Below are positions 42,088-49,322 of a stretch of DNA of 64,000 bases, piece by piece. Made by a program: the position numbers and the translations under genes. The DNA comes from Streptomyces sp. CB01373 (GTDB lineage: Bacteria; Actinomycetota; Actinomycetes; Streptomycetales; Streptomycetaceae). The stretch is taken from the NCBI RefSeq assembly GCF_002803075.1, contig NZ_NNBK01000008.1:124001-188000 (forward strand), written 5' to 3'. The notes beneath the pieces are model-generated. The model saw only the letters and a program-made list of their open reading frames with translations. It had not been told where the DNA came from and ran no database searches. The stretch's first letter is position 1; each line of letters opens with the position of its first letter.

Positions 42088-42785
42088 ACCCCGTCCAGCA
42101 CCGCGCGCCACTCCGCGACCGCCTCGACGGAGACCGGTCCGTCCCAGCCGCCGGGGCGGGCCGCGCCGCCGATGTGGAAGGCGCCGATCCCGGCGGTGAG
42201 CAACGCGGGCACATGGTCAAGGCGCAGACCGCCGCCGACCATGATCTGCGGCTGGTAGCCGGGTTCCCCGCCGCGCGCGGCCTCCGCGATCAGTGTGGGC
42301 AGCCCCTCGTCCACGCCCGAGGCGGCGCCCGCCGTCAGATACGTGTCGAGCCCCGGCAGCCCGTCCAGCCGCTTGCGCAGCACGTCCCGGTCGGCCGCGC
42401 GGTCGATCGCCCGGTGGAAGGTCCACGGACAGCCGTCCAGCGCGGCGACCACCCGCTCGACGGCCCCCAGGTCCACCCCGCCCTCCTCGTCCAGGAACCC
42501 GAGCACGAACTCCTCGGCACCGGCCGCCCGCATCTCGCCCGCGACCCCCGCCAGCCGGTCCAGACCCCCGGCGCCCCCCACGCCGAACCCGTCCGCGAGC
42601 CGCAGCATCACGCGCAGCGGAATGTCCACGGCGGCGCGGATCCCGGCGACGGTGCGGACCGGCGGGGTGAGCCCGTCGGCCGCCATGTCGGTGACCAGTT
42701 CGAGGCGGTCCGCGCCTCCGGCCTGAGCGGCGACCGCGTCCCCGGCATCGAGCGCGATCACCTCCAGGACTGCACGCATGCTCAT
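42078..42785 (-). CDS. cutC: CutC family copper homeostasis protein, C-terminus altered by IS
   Basis: A 235-residue TIM-barrel protein of the CutC family (copper homeostasis; precise activity disputed). Visible blocks: LEVIALDAGDAVAAQAGGADRLELV, GLTPPVRTVAGIRAAVDIPLRVMLR split, FVLGFLDEEGGVD, WTFHRAIDRAAD, LTAGAASGVDEGLPTL and IMVGGGLRLDHVPAL. The start ATG at 42785 follows AAGGG. The gene ends DGVGV with a TGA contributed by IS copy B, losing about five native residues now found at 32327-32346. The loss is terminal and may be tolerated. Confidence 0.88.
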   Translation of the reverse strand: MSMRAVLEVIALDAGDAVAAQAGGADRLELVTDMAADGLTPPVRTVAGIRAAVDIPLRVMLRLADGFGVGGAGGLDRLAGVAGEMRAAGAEEFVLGFLDEEGGVDLGAVERVVAALDGCPWTFHRAIDRAADRDVLRKRLDGLPGLDTYLTAGAASGVDEGLPTLIAEAARGGEPGYQPQIMVGGGLRLDHVPALLTAGIGAFHIGGAARPGGWDGPVSVEAVAEWRAVLDGVGV

Positions 42786-42907
42786 AGGAGCCCTTCCCTC
42801 GTTTCCCCTGAAGCGGACAGGTCTAGTCCAATCTAAACCTACGCCCACCCGTCACCGAGCAAACCGACCCGGCAGGAACACCGTCCGGCAACGGTGACAA
42901 TGAGCGC

Positions 42908-43552
42908 ATGGCCGATCTCGACGCGCTGCGCTTCCGCTGGACCCGGGCCCTGGAGGGTGCGCGGGGTCCCGGCGGTGGCCCCGATCCCGTGCCGTACGCC
43001 GACAACCTGCTCGCGCGCTGGCAGGAGCCGCAGCGGCACTACCACACGGTCACGCACCTCGCCGCCGTCCTCGACCGCGTCGACGTACTGGAGCGGCACG
43101 CCGACGATCCCGACGCGGTCCGGCTGGCGGCCTGGTTCCATGACGCGGTCTACCTGCCCGAGCGGTCCGAGAACGAGGAGCGGTCCGCGCGGCTCGCCGA
43201 GCGCGCGCTGCCCGAGGCCGGGGTCCCGGCCGAGAGGACCACCGAGGTCGCCCGCCTGGTCCGGCTCACCGTCACCCACGACCCGGCCGACGACGACCGC
43301 GACGGCCAGGTGCTGTGCGACGCCGACCTGGCGATCCTGGCCGCGTCTCCGTCGGCGTACGCCGCCTACGCGGCCGGGGTCCGCGAGGAGTACCACTTCG
43401 TCCCGAACGACGCCTTCCGCGAGGGCCGTGCCTCCGTCCTGCGGCAGCTCCTCGCCCTGCCCCGGCTGTTCCGCACCCCGTACGGGGCGGAGCACTGGGA
43501 GGCGACCGCCCGCTACAACGTCACCTCCGAGCTGGAAATGCTGTCGCTCTGA
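42908..43552 (+). CDS. HD-domain-like protein
   Basis: A 214-residue predicted metal-dependent phosphohydrolase-like protein. RHYHTVTHLAAVLDRVDVLE and LAAWFHDAVYLPERSENEERSA supply the H...HD pattern, followed by VRLTVTHDPADDD and LCDADLAILAAS with further conserved His/Asp. This matches a family often described as N-methyl-D-aspartate receptor subunit-like/HD proteins in actinobacteria, with no known substrate. ATG at 42908 is divergent from cutC. It is followed 28 bases later by the MDMPI-GNAT gene in the same direction. Confidence 0.8.
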   Translation: MADLDALRFRWTRALEGARGPGGGPDPVPYADNLLARWQEPQRHYHTVTHLAAVLDRVDVLERHADDPDAVRLAAWFHDAVYLPERSENEERSARLAERALPEAGVPAERTTEVARLVRLTVTHDPADDDRDGQVLCDADLAILAASPSAYAAYAAGVREEYHFVPNDAFREGRASVLRQLLALPRLFRTPYGAEHWEATARYNVTSELEMLSL

Positions 43553-43580
43553 GGGCACCACCGCCCCTACCCTGCGCCGT

Positions 43581-44648
43581 ATGCGTACATGGGGCGAAGA
43601 AGAGGTGGAGCAGGCCGTCGCGGGCGCCGTGGCGCTGCTGAGGACGGCGACGGACCGGGACTGGGACCGGGCGACGGCCGGGCGGCTTGAGTGGAGCTGC
43701 CGACGGACGGCCGAGCACATCGCGAGCGATCTCCTCGCGTACGCCGGGCAGTTGACCGGGCGGGCGCAGAGCGCCTACGTCCCCTTCGGGATCACCCTCG
43801 ACGAGGGCACCAAAAACGCGGACGTCCTGGACGTGATCGGGACGACCGGCGCCCTGCTCACCGCCGCCGTCCGCACCACCCCGCGCGAGGTCCGGGCCTT
43901 CCACCCGTACCCCTTCCGCAGCGCGAACCGCGAGGGCTTCGCCGCAATGGGTGTCGCCGAGGTACTGCTGCACACGCACGACATCGCGACCGGCCTGAAC
44001 CTGGACTACGAGCCGCCCGCCGAGCTGTGCGAGGACGTGCTGACCCGGCTCTTCCCGCACGTCCAGCCGGGCTCCGCGCCCTGGGCGACGCTGCTGTGGG
44101 CCACCGGCCGCGGCGACCTCCCCGGCCGCCCGCCGGTCACCGAGTGGCGCTGGAGCAACCCGCCGGCCATTCCCGCCGGCCGGCTCACCCTGGAGGGTGT
44201 CACCCCCGCCGCCGCCCGCGATCTGAGCGCCGGCGGTGACGGCGGGTTCACGTGGGCCGAGGGCGGCCCCTACGAGGGAACGCGGGACGCCGCCGGGATG
44301 ACCGTGAAGGCGTACGAGGCCGGGGTGCACCGGCCCGAGTGGGGGATGTTCGTGCTGGTGCGGCAGGAGGACGGCCGCGCGGTCGGCGGGATGGGCTTCC
44401 ACGGTGTGCCCGACGAGGAGGGAAGCGCGGAGGTCGGTTACGACCTCGCCGTGTCCGCCCGCGGCCACGGCTACGCGACCGAGGCACTGCGCGCGCTGTC
44501 GGCCTGGGCACTGTCCCGGGACGGCCTGCGGATGCTGATCGCGACCGTGGACCGGCACAACGTGCCCTCCCAACGCGTCCTGACCCGCGCCGGGTTCGTC
44601 GCCGTCAGTGAGGGCGAGGAGGAGATCTCCTACGAACTCCGGCCCTGA
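43581..44648 (+). CDS. Maleylpyruvate-isomerase-fold / GNAT acetyltransferase fusion
   Basis: A 355-residue two-domain protein. Residues 1-165 form a DinB/MDMPI helical domain (RTWGEEEVEQAVAGAVALLR, EWSCRRTAEHIASDLLAYAG, GVAEVLLHTHDIATGL) with the metal-binding His pattern. Residues 185-355 form a GNAT N-acetyltransferase (WRWSNPPAIPAGRLTLEGVT, AEVGYDLAVSARGHGYATEAL with the acetyl-CoA loop, NVPSQRVLTRAGFVAV). The fusion suggests thiol-dependent chemistry and acylation on one substrate, by inference. ATG at 43581 lies just after TACCCT, consistent with a leaderless start. Confidence 0.8.
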   Translation: MRTWGEEEVEQAVAGAVALLRTATDRDWDRATAGRLEWSCRRTAEHIASDLLAYAGQLTGRAQSAYVPFGITLDEGTKNADVLDVIGTTGALLTAAVRTTPREVRAFHPYPFRSANREGFAAMGVAEVLLHTHDIATGLNLDYEPPAELCEDVLTRLFPHVQPGSAPWATLLWATGRGDLPGRPPVTEWRWSNPPAIPAGRLTLEGVTPAAARDLSAGGDGGFTWAEGGPYEGTRDAAGMTVKAYEAGVHRPEWGMFVLVRQEDGRAVGGMGFHGVPDEEGSAEVGYDLAVSARGHGYATEALRALSAWALSRDGLRMLIATVDRHNVPSQRVLTRAGFVAVSEGEEEISYELRP

Positions 44649-44908
44649 ACATGGCGCTTGGGGCAGCGCAGCCCGGCGGCGTACAGCAGCCGCACGACCT
44701 CGCGGCTGCTGACCTCGACCGCGCCGGCCGTCACCGCGTCGGCGTACCGGTGGGAGGGCAGGTCGTAGTGGTCCCGCTCGAAGGCCCGGCGGGGCACACC
44801 CAACCCCTCTGCGAACGTGTGCAGTTCGTCGTAGGAGACATCACTGACCAGGTGGGACCACATACGGCCGTGGCCCGGCCAGGACGGCGGGTCGATGTAG
44901 AGGGTCAC
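44630..44908 (-). CDS. DUF4031 family protein
   Basis: A 92-residue protein matching DUF4031: TLYIDPPSWPGHGRMWSHLV, SDVSYDELHTFAEGLGVPRR, FERDHYDLPSHRYADAV, EVVRLLYAAGLR. The family is small, cytoplasmic and of unknown function. The GTG at 44908 fits its conserved start. It follows the 127-residue gene by 25 bases on the same strand and is likely in one operon; its 3' end overlaps the convergent acetyltransferase gene by 19 bases. Confidence 0.85.
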   Translation of the reverse strand: MTLYIDPPSWPGHGRMWSHLVSDVSYDELHTFAEGLGVPRRAFERDHYDLPSHRYADAVTAGAVEVSSREVVRLLYAAGLRCPKRHVQGRSS

Positions 44909-44933
44909 GGCGCGGCCGCCCGGCGCGGCGCCG

Positions 44934-45317
44934 TCACGACGTCGTGCTCCGGCCGGTCGCCTCCGCGAGGGCGCCCACCGCCGCCACCTTCACGCCCGCC
45001 TTGGCGCACACCCAGTGCGGGTCGGGCCCGAGTTCCGGCTCGACGTCCAGCGCGTGCGGGTCGCCGTAGCCGCACACCGGGCACAACGGCCAGCGGCCGT
45101 ACCTCTCCAGGAGCGCGTCCTGGACGTCCTGCGCGACCAGACCCGCGACGTACCGCGCGCCTTCCGGCCACTGCTCCACCCACCAGCGGCGCTGGACGAC
45201 GGAGTCCTCCACGAGCGAGACCACGTCCGCGTCGGCGACCTCGCCGGCGACCAGGTCGGCGAGCACCAGGGCGCGGGCGGCATGCAGGGCCTGCTCCAGG
45301 GGGCTGATGGGTTCCAT
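44934..45317 (-). CDS. Conserved hypothetical protein with CxxC
   Basis: A 127-residue protein: helical N-terminal half (EPISPLEQALHAARALVLAD, EVADADVVSLVEDSVVQRRW) and a C-terminal part with LCPVCGYGDPHALDVEPELG, DPHWVCAK. The CxxC plus a later Cys and His could bind zinc. ATG at 45317 has GGGGGG just upstream. I know of similar short actinobacterial proteins but no function. It probably forms an operon with the DUF4031 gene. Confidence 0.65.
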   Translation of the reverse strand: MEPISPLEQALHAARALVLADLVAGEVADADVVSLVEDSVVQRRWWVEQWPEGARYVAGLVAQDVQDALLERYGRWPLCPVCGYGDPHALDVEPELGPDPHWVCAKAGVKVAAVGALAEATGRSTTS

Positions 45318-45344
45318 GCCCCCCATTGTCACCCGGAAGTCACG

Positions 45345-45384
45345 GACCCGCCGTCGGTGACCGATCACGCACCGACGGCGGGTC
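45345..45384. repeat. Perfect 15-bp inverted repeat
   Basis: GACCCGCCGTCGGTG (45345-45359) and its exact complement (45370-45384) separated by ten bases. It lies in the promoter region between two divergent genes, not at a gene end, so a terminator role is not obvious. Confidence 0.7.
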
Positions 45385-45429
45385 ACTCATCGACGGCGGA
45401 TCGCTCACCGGAAGAGGGCCGTCAGCGAC

Positions 45430-45475
45430 GTAAAGGGACCCTTGACGCGCGCAAGGCCGTAAAGGCACCCTTTAC
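45430..45475. promoter_or_regulatory. Twin GTAAAGG-N3-CCTTTAC operators
   Basis: GTAAAGG-CAC-CCTTTAC (45459-45475) is a perfect 7-3-7 palindrome; GTAAAGG-GAC-CCTTGAC (45430-45446) is the same with one mismatch. Centres are 29 bases apart. The nearer one ends two bases before the GTG of the HTH gene, so autoregulation by its product is likely (inference). Confidence 0.65.
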
Positions 45476-45477
45476 AC

Positions 45478-46104
45478 GTGACCGATTCCCTCCCCCTCAC
45501 TTCCCTGAGCGCGCGGCTCGCCGAGCACGCCTCGGCCATGGCCTCGGCGGCGGGCAGCCCGTTGGCCGCACCGGACTACCTCGAACTGGTCCGGCGCGCC
45601 CAGGAGATCGACGCCCTGGCCGGACAGGTGCTGAAGCTCTGCGTGCAGCAGAGCCGGGACGCGGGCCACACCTGGCAGGAGGTCGGGGACCTGCTCGGAG
45701 TCACCCGCCAGGCCGCCTTCCAGCGGTTCGGCAAGCCCATCGACCCCCGAACGGGAGAACCCATGGACAAGACAGTGCTCATGACCGACGCCGCGGAGCG
45801 CGCCCTCGAAATCTTCACGGCCGTCCTCGAAGGCCGGATGGACGACGCCCGGCCGTCCTTCAACGCCGAGGTCCTGGCGGCCTTCACCGACGAGGTGCGG
45901 GGCAACGCCCTGGCCACCGTGGCCGGCCTGGTCGGCGCGTTCGAGGGCTTCGGCGACGGCGAGCCGTTCGTCCGCCGCATCGGCGACCACACCGTGGTCG
46001 ACATCCCGCTGCGCTACGAGACCGGTGAGATGAAGGCCAGGGTCGCCTTCGACATGGACGAGAAGGTCGGCGGAATGCACATCCTCCCGCCCGAGACTCC
46101 GTGA
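45478..46104 (+). CDS. HTH protein with DUF3887-like domain
   Basis: A 208-residue protein. Residues 35-85 are a helix-turn-helix (LVRRAQEIDALAGQVLKLCV, AGHTWQEVGDLLGVTRQAAF, QRFGKP). Residues 100-208 form an NTF2-like DUF3887 domain (ERALEIFTAVLEGRMDDARP, GDHTVVDIPLRYETGEMKAR, VAFDMDEKVGGMHI). The DUF3887 part may sense a ligand. GTG at 45478 directly follows twin palindromes, suggesting repression of itself and the downstream ABC genes. The next gene starts 104 bases later on the same strand. Confidence 0.8.
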   Translation: MTDSLPLTSLSARLAEHASAMASAAGSPLAAPDYLELVRRAQEIDALAGQVLKLCVQQSRDAGHTWQEVGDLLGVTRQAAFQRFGKPIDPRTGEPMDKTVLMTDAAERALEIFTAVLEGRMDDARPSFNAEVLAAFTDEVRGNALATVAGLVGAFEGFGDGEPFVRRIGDHTVVDIPLRYETGEMKARVAFDMDEKVGGMHILPPETP

Positions 46105-46207
46105 CGGCCGGGACACCCGGGACGCCCTGATCCGGCCGCTCCGCCTCCCCTTCTCCTCCCCGCAGCTCTTCTCCCCGCAGCCAGACCGCCCACAGAAAGA
46201 CTGTCCC

Positions 46208-46426
46208 GTGCTTGCCTCCACCCTCCATGCCTCGGACATCCCCTGGGCCGCGATCGCGCCCCTGCTGGTCGCCGAACTCGCCCTCCTCGTGTACTGCCTC
46301 GTCGACGTCGCGCGGCACCGGAACACGCGTCACCTGCCCCGCTGGGCCTGGGTGCTGATCTGCCTGTGTGTGAACCCCCTGGGCCCGATCGCCTACCTGG
46401 TGGCGGGGCGGAGCGAGAACCGATGA
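46208..46426 (+). CDS. PLDc_N-domain small membrane protein
   Basis: A 72-residue two-helix protein: IPWAAIAPLLVAELALLVYC and LPRWAWVLICLCVNPLGPIA with the PLDc_N signature (LVDVARHRNTRHLPRWAWVL, NPLGPIAYLVAGR). It is found beside ABC transporter genes in Firmicutes and actinobacteria and likely assists the exporter. Its stop overlaps the ABC ATPase start (ATGA), so the two are translationally coupled. Confidence 0.85.
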   Translation: MLASTLHASDIPWAAIAPLLVAELALLVYCLVDVARHRNTRHLPRWAWVLICLCVNPLGPIAYLVAGRSENR

Positions 46427-47445
46427 ACGGGTCGGCCGTGGTCACCGCGGGCCTGGTGCGCGACTACGGGAACGGCGCGGGGCTGCACGGAGTGGACCTG
46501 GAGGTGCCGCGCGGCGGTGTCTACGGTCTGGTGGGCCCGAACGGCGCGGGCAAGACCACGCTGCTGTCCATCGTGGCCGGTCTGCGCCGCTCCGACGCGG
46601 GCGAGGTCCGGCTGTCGATCGACGCGGGACGGATCGGGGTCTGCCCCGACACCCCCGAGTTCGAACCCTGGCTCACCGCGGCGGAGGTGGTGCGCCAGTC
46701 CCGCGGTCTGGCCGCGCGTGACGGGCGCCGCCGCCGCGGCGGTACGAAGCACGACCACGGCTCGGACGCCCCCGACCCGGTCGCGGCCGTTCTCGCCGAG
46801 GTCGGCCTGACCGAGGCGGCCGGCCGGCGTACGGGCGGCTTCTCGCGCGGGATGAAGCAACGGCTTGGCCTCGCCGTGGCGTTGGCGCTGGACCCCGAGC
46901 TGCTGATCCTCGACGAGCCGTCCAGCGCGCTCGACCCGTCCGGGCGGGCGGAGGTCCTGTCCCTGGTCGCCGGGCTCGGCCGGACCCGCACCGTGATCTT
47001 CTCCAGCCATGTCCTGGCGGACGTCCAGCGGGTCGCCGACACGGTGGGCGTGCTCGACCGGGGCAGGCTCCTGTTCCAGGGGCCGGTACGCGATCTGATC
47101 GACCGGTTCCTCCAGCCGGCCTGGGAGGTGCGGCTGCGCGGGGGCGGCGAGCAGCGGCTGGCCGAACTGCTGCGGCAGCAGGACTGGGTCACCTCGGTGA
47201 CGGTGAACTCGGACGGGTCCGTGCGCGTCGAGGCGGCGAGCACGGCGGTCGGTGAGCGCCGGCTGCCCAAGGCGATCGCCGAGGCGGACGCCGCTCTGAT
47301 CAGCCTGCACCCCGTCGACGCCGACCTGGAGGCCGCGTTCCTCGCCCTGACCGGCGGACGGCAGGGACGGGACGCGGAGCACGGGCGGGACGGACAGGAC
47401 ATGAAGGACGGCCAGCGGGACGCGGATCGGACGGGTGCGGCGTGA
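46423..47445 (+). CDS. ABC transporter ATP-binding protein
   Basis: A 340-residue ABC-2-type ATPase. Walker A is GPNGAGKTTLLS (about residue 39), the signature is FSRGMKQRLGLAVALALDPE, Walker B is LLILDEPSSALDPSGR, and the switch His is in FSSHVLADV. The region after the core (SLHPVDADLEAAFLALTGG) and an acidic tail are family-typical. It energises export by the adjacent permease. Starts with ATGA overlap and ends with a GTGA overlap, so three genes are coupled. The substrate is unknown; the HTH gene upstream is a plausible regulator. Confidence 0.92.
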   Translation: MNGSAVVTAGLVRDYGNGAGLHGVDLEVPRGGVYGLVGPNGAGKTTLLSIVAGLRRSDAGEVRLSIDAGRIGVCPDTPEFEPWLTAAEVVRQSRGLAARDGRRRRGGTKHDHGSDAPDPVAAVLAEVGLTEAAGRRTGGFSRGMKQRLGLAVALALDPELLILDEPSSALDPSGRAEVLSLVAGLGRTRTVIFSSHVLADVQRVADTVGVLDRGRLLFQGPVRDLIDRFLQPAWEVRLRGGGEQRLAELLRQQDWVTSVTVNSDGSVRVEAASTAVGERRLPKAIAEADAALISLHPVDADLEAAFLALTGGRQGRDAEHGRDGQDMKDGQRDADRTGAA

Positions 47446-48209
47446 ACGAGCTTTCGCTGTGGCGGGTGGAGTGGCTCCGGCTGCTGCGCACCAAGAGACT
47501 GATCGCACTGCTGGGCGTCTTCGTGCTCTTCGGGTTCGCCGGGCCGCTGCTCGCCCGGTACTCCGGGGAGCTGCTGAACCACGCCGGAAGCTCGGGCCAA
47601 CGGGTGAAGATCGTCTTTCCGCCCCCGGTCCCGGCGGACGGTGTGGTCCAGTACGTGGGCAACGCGCTCGGGATCGGCCTGATCGTGACCGTCGTCGTGG
47701 CGGCGTACGCGTGCTCGATCGACGCCGGGACCGCCCTGTCGGTCTTCTACCGCACGCGCGCCCGGCGCTTCGGCGATCTGCTGGTGCCGAGGTTCGCGGT
47801 CAGCGCCGCCGGAGCCGTGGGCGGCTACCTGGCCGGGCTGCTCGCCGCCTGGTACGAGACGGCCGTCCTGCTGGGGAATCCCGGTACGGCGGCCATGGGC
47901 AGGACCGCGCTCGTCGGTTCGGTGTACCTGGTGTTCGCCGTGGCGGTCACGGCACTGGCCGCGACGCTGGCGCGCAGCACGCTCGGCACCGTCGGGTACG
48001 CGCTGCTCGTGCTGTTCACGCTCCCGCTGCTCGGGGCGGTGCCGCGGGTGTCGCGCTGGCTCCCGACCGAGCTGACGCGGGCGCCGGACGCGTTCCTGCG
48101 GCACACGGCGATCGACGAGGCGCAACGGGCCCTGGCCGTCGCCGTGGTGCTGGCGCTCGGCTGCCTGGCGGCGGCGATCCTGCGCGGCGCGCGCAAGGAG
48201 GTGCGCTGA
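47442..48209 (+). CDS. ABC-2-type permease
   Basis: A 255-residue integral membrane protein with six helices, among them LIALLGVFVLFGFAGPLLAR, ALGIGLIVTVVVAAYACSID, AAGAVGGYLAGLLAAWYETA, SVYLVFAVAVTALAATLARS and TVGYALLVLFTLPLLGAVPR. This is the membrane partner of the preceding ATPase (GTGA overlap). Together with the PLDc_N protein it forms an exporter of unknown cargo. Confidence 0.88.
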   Translation: MNELSLWRVEWLRLLRTKRLIALLGVFVLFGFAGPLLARYSGELLNHAGSSGQRVKIVFPPPVPADGVVQYVGNALGIGLIVTVVVAAYACSIDAGTALSVFYRTRARRFGDLLVPRFAVSAAGAVGGYLAGLLAAWYETAVLLGNPGTAAMGRTALVGSVYLVFAVAVTALAATLARSTLGTVGYALLVLFTLPLLGAVPRVSRWLPTELTRAPDAFLRHTAIDEAQRALAVAVVLALGCLAAAILRGARKEVR

Positions 48210-48264
48210 CGTCCGCGTCCGGCCTTCGGGCCTCTGCTCGCGGCCTTGACCCCGCGACCGTACG

Positions 48265-48309
48265 GAAAATACCTTTCATCGTGTGACCCAGGACGTGAAG
48301 GAAATTTTC
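48265..48309. promoter_or_regulatory. Dyad overlapping the rpiR start, candidate operator
   Basis: GAAAATACCTTTCA (48265-48278) and TGAAGGAAATTTTC (48296-48309) are inverted copies matching at 11 of 14 positions and bracket the GTG start at 48283. RpiR/MurR repressors often bind GAAA-WW-TTTC-like sites, so autoregulation is plausible. Confidence 0.5.
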
Positions 48310-49227
48310 GCAGGCGTGGGCGCCCCGGGCCTCACGCCCCCCGCCCCCGCCGCCCTCGCGGCCAAGGTGCGCACGCTCGCGCCCTCGATGACCCGCTCCA
48401 TGCAGCGGGTCGCCGAGGCCGTCGCCGCCGACCCGGCCGGCTGCGCGGCCCTCACGGTCACCGGCCTCGCCGAACTCACCGGCACCAGCGAGGCGACCGT
48501 CGTCCGCACCGCCCGCCTGCTGGGCTATCCGGGTTACCGGGACCTGCGCCTGGCCCTCGCGGGCCTGGCCGCCCAGCAGCAGTCGGGGCGCGCGCCCGCC
48601 ATCACGACCGACATCGCGGTGGACGACCCCATCGCCGACGTCGTCGCCAAGCTCGCCTACGACGAGCAGCAGACCCTGGCCGACACCGCCGCAGGGCTCG
48701 ACACCATCCAGCTCGGCGCGGCCGTCACCGCGCTGGCCGCCGCCCGCCGCACCGACGTCTACGGCATCGGCGCCTCCGGACTGGTCGCCCAGGACCTCAC
48801 CCAGAAACTGCTGCGCATAGGGCTGGTCGCCCACGCGCACAGCGACCCGCACCTCGCCGTCACCAACGCGGTGCAACTGCGCGCGGGGGACGTGGCGATC
48901 GCCATCACCCACTCGGGTTCGACCGGGGACGTGATCGAACCGCTGCGGGTGGCCTTCGAACGCGGCGCGACCACCGTCGCCATCACCGGCCGGCCCACCG
49001 CGCCCGTCACGCAGTACGCCGATCACGTCCTGACCACCTCCACGGCCCGCGAGAGCGAGCTGCGCCCGGCGGCGATGTCCTCCCGGACCAGCCAACTGCT
49101 CGTGGTGGACTGCCTGTTCGTCGGCGTAGCACAGCGGACGTACGAAACAGCGGCGCCCGCGCTCGCCGCGTCCTACGAGGCGCTCGCCCACCGGCACAGC
49201 CCGCGGGGCGGGACCCACCGCTCGTAG
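48283..49227 (+). CDS. RpiR/MurR family regulator with SIS domain
   Basis: A 314-residue regulator. N-terminal HTH_6 domain (SMTRSMQRVAEAVAADPAG, LTVTGLAELTGTSEATVVRT, ARLLGYPGYRDLRLAL) and C-terminal SIS sugar-phosphate-binding domain (RRTDVYGIGASGLVAQDLTQ, VAIAITHSGSTGDVIEPLRV, GATTVAITGRPTAPVTQYAD). It probably senses MurNAc-6-phosphate or a related compound and controls murQ, which starts 96 bases downstream on the same strand. GTG at 48283 sits inside an operator-like dyad. Confidence 0.9.
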   Translation: MTQDVKEIFAGVGAPGLTPPAPAALAAKVRTLAPSMTRSMQRVAEAVAADPAGCAALTVTGLAELTGTSEATVVRTARLLGYPGYRDLRLALAGLAAQQQSGRAPAITTDIAVDDPIADVVAKLAYDEQQTLADTAAGLDTIQLGAAVTALAAARRTDVYGIGASGLVAQDLTQKLLRIGLVAHAHSDPHLAVTNAVQLRAGDVAIAITHSGSTGDVIEPLRVAFERGATTVAITGRPTAPVTQYADHVLTTSTARESELRPAAMSSRTSQLLVVDCLFVGVAQRTYETAAPALAASYEALAHRHSPRGGTHRS

Positions 49228-49322
49228 CGTTCGCCGCGCTCGCGACGCTCGTAGCCGAGAACCGAACAAGCCCGGATCCGCACGGTCAGCCGTACCGCAT
49301 CGCACGAGAGAGCCGCCCCCTC

